DNA of 9,978 bases, taken from assembly GCA_017354095.1 (NCBI GenBank), contig JAFMRP010000097.1, forward strand, positions 1-9,978, written 5' to 3'. This stretch comes from Ktedonobacteraceae bacterium (GTDB lineage: Bacteria; Chloroflexota; Ktedonobacteria; Ktedonobacterales; Ktedonobacteraceae). The number at the start of each line of letters is the position of its first letter. Positions within the stretch are counted from its first letter, which is position 1. A model generated the notes under the pieces. The model ran no database searches and had not been told where the DNA came from. It was given only the letters and a program-made list of their open reading frames with translations. Shown here piece by piece: positions 1-6,273 of the stretch. Both the position numbers and the translations under genes were made by a program.

Positions 1-309
1 CTGTATTCGTCGCGCTCATACCCAGAGGTGATCTACCGTGACGAACTCGCTCGCCTGGTCAAGAGCAACTCCAGGATTGAGGTGGTGCACACGCTGACCC
101 GGGAGCAACCGCTCGGGTGGACAGGGTATCACCGCCGGATCGATCCCGAGATGCTGCGTGAGGTGGCATGGCCAGTGGATCAACGCCCGTTGCTGTTTAT
201 CTGTGGCCCAACCCCATTCATCGAAACCGCCGCCACGAGTCTCGTCACCCTGGGATACGAGCCAGGACGCATCAAAACCGAACGATTTGGACCGACAGGA
301 GAAACATGA
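1..309 (+). CDS. Ferredoxin reductase-type FAD/NAD(P) oxidoreductase, C-terminal part (5' end outside window)
   Basis: The reading frame is open from base 1 and ends at TGA 307-309, so only the last 102 residues are visible. They match the NAD(P)-binding half of the ferredoxin-NADP reductase superfamily. The nucleotide-binding signature FICGPTPFIE lies near residue 68, and the chain ends in RIKTERFGPTG, the typical terminal segment that packs on the flavin. The enzyme would move electrons between NAD(P)H and an acceptor through FAD; the acceptor cannot be read from this fragment. The stop overlaps the start of the next gene (ATGA at 306-309), which implies translational coupling with the DUF6510 protein. 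From general knowledge, this pair often follows a molybdopterin (sulfite oxidase-like) oxidoreductase, but that gene would lie outside the window. The N-terminal FAD domain is not visible. Confidence 0.85.
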   Translation: MYSSRSYPEVIYRDELARLVKSNSRIEVVHTLTREQPLGWTGYHRRIDPEMLREVAWPVDQRPLLFICGPTPFIETAATSLVTLGYEPGRIKTERFGPTGET

Positions 310-572
310 TGGAGAACAAGCTGGATGGCAACGCTGCTGGGGGCATCCTGCAAGAGATCTTCCCCTTTGAAATGAAGCAAGTCCAGGCAACCTGCACCGG
401 CTGCGGCGCAACCAATGCCATCGGTGCGCTGGCGGTCTACATGCATGGGATGGGAACGGTCATCCGCTGCCCCTCCTGTGATACGATGCTCATTCGCGTG
501 GCACAGGGAAGGGGGCACTACTGGCTGGATATGCAGGGGGTGCGCGTGCTTCAGATCAGCACAGAGGTCTAG
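306..572 (+). CDS. DUF6510-type small zinc-ribbon protein
   Basis: This is an 88-residue protein. It carries two CxxC pairs, C30-C33 (CTGC) and C55-C58 (CPSC), about 21 residues apart, the layout of a single zinc ribbon. The segment between them, GALAVYMHGMGTVIRCPSC, and the aromatic tail GHYWLDMQGVRVLQI resemble the DUF6510 family as I know it. There is no signal peptide or membrane segment, so it should be cytoplasmic. The start at 306 overlaps the stop of the reductase gene; a second ATG follows directly at 309 and could be used instead. Fixed pairing with a ferredoxin reductase suggests an accessory role for that flavoprotein or its oxidoreductase partner, such as metal handling or electron-transfer assembly. 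This is inference, and no biochemical function is known to me. Confidence 0.8.
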   Translation: MMENKLDGNAAGGILQEIFPFEMKQVQATCTGCGATNAIGALAVYMHGMGTVIRCPSCDTMLIRVAQGRGHYWLDMQGVRVLQISTEV

Positions 573-586
573 GACTGGAAAGCAAC

Positions 587-652
587 ATGATGGCAGAGGA
601 AAAGGAAAAATCCGGCATACAGGCGAAGAGGTTTGCGTATGCGGAAAGGTGA
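587..652 (+). CDS. Possible 21-codon leader ORF upstream of pgmB
   Basis: A short frame starts with tandem ATG codons at 587 and 590 and stops with TGA at 650-652, only three bases before the pgmB start at 656. A modest Shine-Dalgarno-like GGAAAG (578-583) precedes it. The peptide is highly charged (MMAEEKEKSG at its start) and matches nothing I recognise. It may be a coupling leader for pgmB, or chance in an A/G-rich stretch. It is listed because it lies exactly between two genes and ends beside the next start. Confidence 0.2.
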   Translation: MMAEEKEKSGIQAKRFAYAER

Positions 653-655
653 ACA

Positions 656-1306
656 ATGCAGCAACCACAGGCAATCATTTTTGATCTGGACGGGGTTTTA
701 ACTGATACCTCCGAATATCATTACCGAGCATGGAAGCATCTGGCCGACGACGAGAAGATTCCTTTTACTCGCGAGGAGAACGATGCCCACTTGCGAGACG
801 TAGGGCGACGCGAGTCTCTGGAGTATCTTATTCGTGACCGGCAGTATTCGGAGCAACAAATGCAGGAGATGATGGGGCGCAAAAATCGCTATTATCAACA
901 ATGTATTCGCTCTATGACGTCTGCCGACGTCGCCCCTGGCGGACGCGACCTTTTACAGGAAATTCGCCAGCGTGGGATCAAGACGGCTATCGCATCCAGC
1001 AGTAAAAACAGCCTTACCGTCCTCGAACATCTCGGACTCATCCCGCTCTTCGATGGCATCGCCGATGGCTGGTGCGTGGTCAACGGAAAACCTGCCCCGG
1101 ACATCTTTGTGTACGCCGCGGGCATGGTTGGCGTCCACACCCCCGATTGTCTGGGCATCGAAGACGCGGCTGCCGGGGTCGAAGCGATCAAAGCTGCTGG
1201 CATGCGCGCCATAGGCATCGGTCCGCGAGAACGGTTTCACGGCGCTGACGCGGTCTTGCCCGAGCTTTCCAATCTGCGCCTGGCTCAGCTCCTCGACGCG
1301 AGGTAA
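656..1306 (+). CDS. pgmB: Beta-phosphoglucomutase (HAD superfamily)
   Basis: This 216-residue cytoplasmic enzyme would interconvert beta-D-glucose 1-phosphate and glucose 6-phosphate, the step after maltose or trehalose phosphorylase. Every catalytic element of the family is present. The nucleophile and acid/base aspartates are D10 and D12 in FDLDGVLTDT. The substrate-specificity segment is EYHYRAW followed by LRDVGRRESL. Motif II is S114 in ASSSKN, the lysine is K145 in GKPAPDIF, and the metal-binding pair is E169/D170 in GIEDAAAG. Spacing from motif II onward matches the Lactococcus lactis enzyme as I recall it (S114, K145, E169, D170). Length is normal for the family. The start at 656 is supported by an AAAGGTGA ribosome-binding site a few bases upstream. 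Its product is the substrate of the Zwf encoded downstream, which fits the sugar-phosphate theme. No maltose or trehalose phosphorylase is visible in the window. Confidence 0.9.
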   Translation: MQQPQAIIFDLDGVLTDTSEYHYRAWKHLADDEKIPFTREENDAHLRDVGRRESLEYLIRDRQYSEQQMQEMMGRKNRYYQQCIRSMTSADVAPGGRDLLQEIRQRGIKTAIASSSKNSLTVLEHLGLIPLFDGIADGWCVVNGKPAPDIFVYAAGMVGVHTPDCLGIEDAAAGVEAIKAAGMRAIGIGPRERFHGADAVLPELSNLRLAQLLDAR

Positions 1307-1709
1307 GAGAATCAACGGCTCCTTTCAGAGGAACGTGGGAAGATCCAATTTTCTCCTCCGATTGACAAGGGGTTCACAATAAGGAAAAAGGAGGAAACAA
1401 TCCTTCTGGCGAAGCGTGTACCCTGTCGAAGGTATGCAAGACGAAACTGATGGATGTGAGATTGTCGTGTGGGAAGAGCTTCCCATACACCTCGTGTTGG
1501 TCAAACGGAACTCGATCGGGCGATCTACGAGGAAGGCAGGAACAGCATGCAGCAGCACGACATTCGGCCCGAGGCCTGGAAGCGAATGGCAGTGAATGTG
1601 GCAGTGCCGTTGATTGATGGTGGGATGGATATTTCGCCTGTCGACCAGGGCCCTGGATATGGCCCGGCACGTAGCTTTGCTCCCAATGATCGAGAAGAGG
1701 AGCAAGAAG
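1307..1709 (+). other. Intergenic region between pgmB and tkt, no recognisable gene
   Basis: About 400 bp separate pgmB from the chosen tkt start. I see no RNA gene or convincing terminator. Three features are visible. An ideal Shine-Dalgarno AAGGAGG at 1388-1394 is followed by ATC rather than a start codon. An interrupted palindrome lies at 1467-1490, with GTGT and GGGAAG mirrored by CTTCCC and ACAC and a two-base bulge on one arm; it could be an operator or a weak hairpin. A possible small ORF begins at 1547. The tkt frame is open back to an ATG at 1614, but that extension does not resemble transketolase. The region may be a leader plus debris of a decayed gene. Confidence 0.5.
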
Positions 1710-1741
1710 ATGCAAACCGACGAAGCAGTACTGAACCGTGA
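1547..1741 (+). CDS. Possible small hypothetical protein overlapping the tkt start
   Basis: A 64-codon frame begins at ATG 1547 and stops at TGA 1739-1741, overlapping the first 32 bases of tkt in another frame. A good ribosome-binding site, AGGAAGG plus GGCAGG (1530-1540), lies directly upstream. The frame can be extended to a GTG at 1469. The N-terminal half looks protein-like (RPEAWKRMAVNVAVPLIDGG), while the C-terminal half is acidic and low in complexity. I do not recognise a family. It could be a real small gene translationally linked to tkt, the remains of a decayed gene, or a chance frame. Confidence 0.3.
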   Translation: MQQHDIRPEAWKRMAVNVAVPLIDGGMDISPVDQGPGYGPARSFAPNDREEEQEDANRRSSTEP

Positions 1742-3767
1742 AGCACTTCTTGATGAGAAGTGTATCAATACCATCCGCTTTCTGGCCGTGGACATGGTGC
1801 AGAACGCGAAGTCTGGTCACCCCGGCACCCCAATGGGTGCAGCGACCATGGCCTATGTGTTGTGGGACCGCTTTCTCAAATACCATCCCCGCAACCCCAC
1901 CTGGGCTGACCGGGATCGTTTCATCCTCTCGCCGGGCCACGCCTCGGCCTTGTTGTACAGTCTGCTGTACTTGACCGGGTACGACCTCTCGCTGGATGAT
2001 CTCAAGCAGTTCCGACAATGGGGCAGCAAGACGCCAGGGCATCCAGAGTACCACGTTACTCCAGGCGTGGAGACCACGACCGGCCCACTGGGCCAGGGGT
2101 TTACGAATGGCGTTGGCATGGCTCTTGCCGAACGTTGGCTTGCAACGCATTACAACCGCCCCGGGCACGATATCATCAACCACTACACCTATGCGATCGT
2201 TTCCGATGGTGATATGCAAGAGGGGGTGACCAGCGAAGCCGCGAGCCTGGCCGGAACGTTGCGGCTGGGGAAACTGATCTATCTCTACGACGATAATGAC
2301 GTCCAACTTTCGGGGCCCACCAACGTCGCTTTCAGTGAAAATGTCGCGCGCCGCTTCGACGCTTATGGCTGGCAGGTGATCGGCCCGCTCAATGGCTTCG
2401 ATGAGCACGCCATAGACGCCGCCATCAAAGAAGCTCAGGCAGAGACCGAACGACCATCGCTCATCATCTGTAAAACGGTGATTGGCTATGGCAGCCCGGC
2501 CCAGGCCACGGCCAAAGTGCATGGCGAACCGCTGGGCGAAGCAGGGGTGCGAGCGGCCAAAGAGACGCTCGGATGGCCGCTGGAACCGACCTTTTATGTC
2601 CCAGACGACGCGCTTGCCCATATGCGCAAAGCGGTGGAGCGCGGCAGCGAGGTGGAGGAAGACTGGAATCGCCGCTTCGAGGCGTACCGCCGGGATAACC
2701 CAACCGAGGCTGGTGAGTTGCAGGCCGGGTTGCGTGGCGAACTCCCTGCCGGTTGGGACGAAGGGCTGGAAGACTTCTTCCCGCCAGACAGCAAGCCAAT
2801 GGCCACCCGCAACGCCTCGGGCGAGGTCCTCAATGCTCTGGTGAAGCGTATCCATGCGCTCACAGGCGGCTCGGCAGACGTCTCACCCAGCACCAAGACC
2901 ACGCTCGTTGGCTACGGCGATTTCGGTTGGCAGGACTACTGTGGGCATAACATCCATTTCGGCGTGCGCGAGCATGCGATGGGCGCCATCGTTGGTGGCA
3001 TGGCCCTGCATGGTGGCATGATCCCGTATGCAGCCACCTTCTTGACCTTCTCTGACTATATGCGCCCGCCCATGCGCCTGGCTGCGCTGATGGGCATTCG
3101 GGTGATCTATCTCTTCACCCACGACAGCATCGGTATGGGTCAGGATGGCCCGACGCATCAGCCGATCGAGCAACTCATGAGCCTGCGGACTATCCCTCAT
3201 CTGACGGTCATCCGGCCCGCCGATGCGACCGAAGCAGCGGAAGCCTGGCGGGCTGCGCTGCTCAACAACGATGGCCCTACCGCCCTGGTGATGACCCGCC
3301 AGAACGTCCCCGTGCTTGACCGGACCGTCTATCCCTCAGCTGCAGGCCTGCAACGAGGTGGCTATATCCTCTGGGAGAACGCTGTCACTGCTGAGCCCCA
3401 GGTGATTCTGGTAGGGACCGGTTCAGAGGTGCATATCGCACTGGAAGCAGGGAAGCAATTGGCCGCTGAGGGGATCCATGTGCGGGTGATCTCGCTGCCC
3501 AGTTGGGAATTGTTTGACCGCCAGCCTGCTGATTACCGCGAGCGCATCTTCCCGCCACACGTGCGAGCCCGTGTCGCCGTGGAGGCGGGCATCACCCTGG
3601 GGTGGGAGCACTACGTGGGTCTCGACGGGGCGGTGGTTGGCATGCATGGCTTTGGGGCCAGCGCTCCCGCCGAGGTGCTGTACGAGCAGTTTGGTATTAC
3701 TGCCGAGCATGTCGCCCAGGAGGCAAAGGGCTTGCTGCAGCGGGAGCCGAGAGGGAAGACACCATGA
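1710..3767 (+). CDS. tkt: Transketolase
   Basis: This 685-residue thiamine-diphosphate enzyme moves two-carbon ketol units between sugar phosphates in the non-oxidative pentose phosphate pathway. The N-terminal diphosphate-binding domain shows SGHPGTPMG (H37), GPLGQGFTNGVGMALAE and the metal/ThDP motif GDMQEG after D166, with the downstream YDDN. The pyrimidine-binding domain shows GGSADVSPS, the activating glutamate E421 in GVREHAMG, and H471 in HDSIGMGQDGPTHQP. The C-terminal domain follows, with GTGSEVHIALEAG. The length is typical and there is no frameshift. The start at 1710 was chosen because AGAGGAG (1696-1702) precedes it and the family alignment begins with EALLDEKCINTIRFLAVD; upstream in-frame ATGs at 1614 and 1686 add unrelated residues. 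The stop overlaps the start of the next frame (ATGA 3764-3767), so this gene heads a coupled set with the tal-pgi remnant and the HAD gene. Confidence 0.95.
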   Translation: MQTDEAVLNREALLDEKCINTIRFLAVDMVQNAKSGHPGTPMGAATMAYVLWDRFLKYHPRNPTWADRDRFILSPGHASALLYSLLYLTGYDLSLDDLKQFRQWGSKTPGHPEYHVTPGVETTTGPLGQGFTNGVGMALAERWLATHYNRPGHDIINHYTYAIVSDGDMQEGVTSEAASLAGTLRLGKLIYLYDDNDVQLSGPTNVAFSENVARRFDAYGWQVIGPLNGFDEHAIDAAIKEAQAETERPSLIICKTVIGYGSPAQATAKVHGEPLGEAGVRAAKETLGWPLEPTFYVPDDALAHMRKAVERGSEVEEDWNRRFEAYRRDNPTEAGELQAGLRGELPAGWDEGLEDFFPPDSKPMATRNASGEVLNALVKRIHALTGGSADVSPSTKTTLVGYGDFGWQDYCGHNIHFGVREHAMGAIVGGMALHGGMIPYAATFLTFSDYMRPPMRLAALMGIRVIYLFTHDSIGMGQDGPTHQPIEQLMSLRTIPHLTVIRPADATEAAEAWRAALLNNDGPTALVMTRQNVPVLDRTVYPSAAGLQRGGYILWENAVTAEPQVILVGTGSEVHIALEAGKQLAAEGIHVRVISLPSWELFDRQPADYRERIFPPHVRARVAVEAGITLGWEHYVGLDGAVVGMHGFGASAPAEVLYEQFGITAEHVAQEAKGLLQREPRGKTP

Positions 3768-4026
3768 CGAGATTGCACGAACTCGCACAACTGGGCCAGG
3801 CTCTCTGGTACGATGATATTCGTCTACCTCCCCACAGGATGCGCCCATCCCTGACGAACCTGGCACGCCAATCTCTTCTCTCACGTTTGGCGTGCTCAAG
3901 ATGGCCCAGGCCCTGGGTGACCGGCAGGCGCTGCTGGATGCCAGACCGCGACGCCGCACCGTCACATTCCACCTGGATCAGGATGGAGCTGGCGGATTGG
4001 AGAAGTTAATGGCGGTGCTGGCATGA
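3764..4026 (+). pseudogene. Transaldolase/phosphoglucose isomerase fusion remnant with a large internal deletion
   Basis: The start ATG (3764) overlaps the tkt stop. The first residues, MTRLHELAQLGQALWYDDIR, match the N-terminus of transaldolases. After about 3825 the similarity ends. A different frame (bases 3823-4026) then reads PQDAPIPDEPG, followed by LTFGVLKMAQALGDRQALLD, and closes with GLEKLMAVLA and TGA 4024-4026. I recognise this as the extreme C-terminus of bifunctional transaldolase/phosphoglucose isomerase proteins, which are usually over 900 residues long. Both ends of one gene therefore seem to survive with nearly everything between them deleted, joined out of frame. All catalytic residues are gone. 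Read straight through, the N-terminal frame gives an 81-codon ORF ending at TAA 4007-4009, which an automated caller might list as hypothetical. The original stop still overlaps the next gene's ATG at 4023. The isomerase assignment of the tail is the less certain part; it could be another C-terminal domain. Confidence 0.72.
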
Positions 4027-4763
4027 TTCTGGCGGTGATCTTCGATCTTGATGGGACACTGGTGGAGACCGAGGAACTCAAAGCCCTCTCCTATGCGCGG
4101 GCCGCCGTCGAACTGCGTCCCGAGCTGAGGGAGGCGGAAGTCGTAGAGGCGTTTGTAGAGGCGTTTAAAGAAGTGGTCGGCCTGTCGCGCCAGGAGGTGG
4201 CGAAGGGGTTGCTGCAGCGCTTCGGATTAGAGGCAGCGGCTTGTGCACGCATGGCGGAGTTCGGCGTCAGTTCCCCTTGGCAAGCCTATGTGCAGGTGCG
4301 GCAGCGCCTCTACGAGGCCATGCTCGCCGATCCAGCGATGTTGCGCAGGCAGCAGTACCCACACAACATCGCCCTGTTGCACGAGTCCCGACAGCAGGGC
4401 TGGCTGGTAGCTTTAGCGTCGATGTCGTATTGCCAGCAGGTGCGGCGCGTGCTGGAGGTGCTCGGCCTGACCGATGCTTTCGACTTCGTCGCCTCGCGCG
4501 ATGATGTCGAAAACGGCAAGCCCGACCCGGAAATCTACTTCCTGGTAGCGCGTGAACTGGGTGTGCCACCGGCAAACTGTCTGGTGATCGAAGATTCGCC
4601 CGCCGGGGTGAAAGCGGCGCTGGCGGCTGATATGAACGTGGCCGCGGTCAGCACGCCTTTCACACGCCAGCACCTGCATGAGAGCGGATTACTTCCACCT
4701 CAACACATCGTGGACGACCCCGGCAAGCTGCCGAATGTCATTGCCCGGTTCTGTCAGAAATGA
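4023..4763 (+). CDS. HAD-superfamily hydrolase, beta-phosphoglucomutase-like subfamily (probable sugar-phosphate phosphatase)
   Basis: This is a 246-residue cytoplasmic protein with all HAD motifs. FDLDGTLVE carries the nucleophile D8 and acid/base D10. ALASMS is motif II, NGKPDPEIY supplies the lysine, and VIEDSPAG holds the metal ligands E190/D191. A helical cap sits between motif I and motif II, as in subfamily IA. The phosphoglucomutase-specific cap signature seen in the pgmB product is absent here, so a phosphatase for a phosphorylated sugar is more likely than a mutase; the substrate cannot be read. The ATG at 4023 overlaps the ancestral stop of the tal-pgi gene (ATGA 4023-4026), so it was probably translated by coupling. 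Its place between pentose-phosphate genes suggests action on a sugar-phosphate intermediate or side product (inference). Confidence 0.85.
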   Translation: MILAVIFDLDGTLVETEELKALSYARAAVELRPELREAEVVEAFVEAFKEVVGLSRQEVAKGLLQRFGLEAAACARMAEFGVSSPWQAYVQVRQRLYEAMLADPAMLRRQQYPHNIALLHESRQQGWLVALASMSYCQQVRRVLEVLGLTDAFDFVASRDDVENGKPDPEIYFLVARELGVPPANCLVIEDSPAGVKAALAADMNVAAVSTPFTRQHLHESGLLPPQHIVDDPGKLPNVIARFCQK

Positions 4764-4780
4764 GAACACAAAAGCACAGA

Positions 4781-4797
4781 AAGATCTTCAGGATCTT
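4781..4797 (+). other. Short intercistronic hairpin before zwf
   Basis: A perfect six-base stem, AAGATC and GATCTT, flanks a five-base TTCAG loop in the 97-bp gap between the HAD gene and zwf. It is too weak and lacks the T-run needed for an intrinsic terminator. It may influence mRNA processing between the two cistrons, or be chance. Confidence 0.25.
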
Positions 4798-4860
4798 GCA
4801 AACGCCATTTCACAGTTGAGAAAGCAACGTAGTGAAGTCCATAGCAAGAGGAGGAGGAGT

Positions 4861-6252
4861 ATGTTCGGCACCGTGCATTCAGATGCGCTCGTCTTCTTTG
4901 GCGCAACCGGCGACCTGGCCTATAAACAGATCTTTCCCGCGCTCCAGGCCATGATGCGCCGCGGCCACCTTGACATACCTGTTATCGGGGTCGCGGGCCG
5001 TCCCTGGACCAGCGATCAACTGCGTACCCGCGCGCGCCAGAGCCTTGAGGAGCACGGTGGAGTCGATCAAGCAACTTTTGAAAAGCTCAGCGCGCGTCTG
5101 CACTACCTCTCAGGCGACTATCGCAAGCCGGAGACCTACGCGAGACTGCGCGAGGCCCTGGGCGAGGCGCAGCATCCCCTGCACTATCTGGCCATTCCAC
5201 CCAGTCTGTTCGCGCCTGTGGTCGAAGGTCTGGGCACGTCTGGCTGCGCCCGTGGCGCGCGCGTGGTCGTCGAAAAACCCTTTGGCCGCGATCTCCAGTC
5301 CGCGCGCGAACTCAACAGGGTGCTTGGCTCGGTCTTCCCAGAACCAGCGATCTTTCGTATCGATCACTACCTTGGCAAGGAGCCGACGCAGAATATCCTC
5401 TACTTCCGCTTCGCCAATTCGTTCCTGGAGCCGATCTGGAACCGCAACTACGTTGAGAGCGTGCAGATCACGATGGCTGAGAACTTCGGCGTGCAGGGGC
5501 GCGGAAAATTCTATGAGGAGACCGGTGCGATTCGCGACGTCATTCAGAACCATCTGTTGCAAGTGGTATCCCTGATCGCCATGGAGGCACCCACGGTTCA
5601 CGACCCTGAAGCGGTACGCAATGAGAAAGTCCACATTCTCAAGGCGATGCGCTCGCTTGAAGCCACCAGCGTTGTGCGCGGCCAGTTTCGTGGCTATCGT
5701 CAGGAAGACGGCGTTGCTCCCAACTCCCAGGTGGAGACGTTTGCCGCAGTCAAGCTCTCCCTGGACACCTGGCGCTGGGCTGGGGTGCCATTTTATATTC
5801 GCGCTGGCAAGAACTTACCCGTGACCTGCACCGAGGTTCTGGTCCACATGAAAGAGCCTCCCCACACCGTCTTTGCCGGAAGCGAGCTTGCCCATAACTT
5901 ACTCCGCTTTCGCTTGAGTCCTGAAGTGCTGATTGCGGTCAGCGCACGCTCGAAACTGCCCGGCGAAGGCATGCATGGTGAGAACGTAGAGCTCATCGCG
6001 CGCCACTGTCCAGTCGATGAGATGGCCCCGTATGAGCGCTTGCTCAGCGACGCCATGCGTGGTGACCCCTCGCTCTTTGTGCGCGAGGACGCCGTCGAAG
6101 CTGCCTGGAGCGTTGTTGATCCGATTCTTGACGGTACGACCCCTGTGCACGAGTACGATCCCCACACCTGGGGTCCAGCCGAAGCTGAGGGGATGATCGC
6201 CGGTGACGGTGATTGGCACAATCCCACCACTACCGTAGAACACATCACATGA
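4861..6252 (+). CDS. zwf: Glucose-6-phosphate 1-dehydrogenase
   Basis: This 463-residue enzyme oxidises glucose 6-phosphate to 6-phosphogluconolactone with NAD(P)+, the entry to the oxidative pentose phosphate pathway. The N-terminal Rossmann domain begins FFGATGDLAYKQ (G14-D18); VVVEKPFGRDL follows. The substrate-binding signature RIDHYLGKE spans R166 to E174, with D168-H169 and K173. The catalytic histidine is H231 in DVIQNHLLQ. GVPFYIRAGK and the C-terminal beta-rich domain complete a protein of near-normal length. The start at 4861 is set by an extended Shine-Dalgarno AAGAGGAGGAGG (4846-4857). The frame is open further upstream to 4678, but that extension lacks family similarity and overlaps the HAD gene. 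It follows the HAD gene by 97 bp, which include a small hairpin. No opcA, pgl or gnd is visible in the window. Confidence 0.95.
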   Translation: MFGTVHSDALVFFGATGDLAYKQIFPALQAMMRRGHLDIPVIGVAGRPWTSDQLRTRARQSLEEHGGVDQATFEKLSARLHYLSGDYRKPETYARLREALGEAQHPLHYLAIPPSLFAPVVEGLGTSGCARGARVVVEKPFGRDLQSARELNRVLGSVFPEPAIFRIDHYLGKEPTQNILYFRFANSFLEPIWNRNYVESVQITMAENFGVQGRGKFYEETGAIRDVIQNHLLQVVSLIAMEAPTVHDPEAVRNEKVHILKAMRSLEATSVVRGQFRGYRQEDGVAPNSQVETFAAVKLSLDTWRWAGVPFYIRAGKNLPVTCTEVLVHMKEPPHTVFAGSELAHNLLRFRLSPEVLIAVSARSKLPGEGMHGENVELIARHCPVDEMAPYERLLSDAMRGDPSLFVREDAVEAAWSVVDPILDGTTPVHEYDPHTWGPAEAEGMIAGDGDWHNPTTTVEHIT

Positions 6253-6273
6253 GAAATCGAGGTGTGAAAAAAG

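Noticed and set aside
1362..1390. TTGACA at 1362-1367 as a promoter for tkt
   Set aside because: No acceptable -10 box lies 16-18 bases downstream; that stretch is A/G-rich ribosome-binding-site-like sequence.
1614..1709. N-terminal extension of transketolase to ATG 1614
   Set aside because: The added 32 residues have no transketolase similarity, and a good ribosome-binding site sits directly before ATG 1710, where family alignment begins.
1374..2855. Long open frame on the minus strand (493 codons) opposite transketolase
   Set aside because: The + strand encodes a complete, motif-rich transketolase across nearly all of it, and the minus-strand translation shows no recognisable domain. It is a codon-bias shadow of a GC-rich gene.
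4678..4860. N-terminal extension of Zwf to ATG 4678
   Set aside because: It would overlap the HAD gene by 86 bases and add non-family residues. The extended Shine-Dalgarno before ATG 4861 decides the start.
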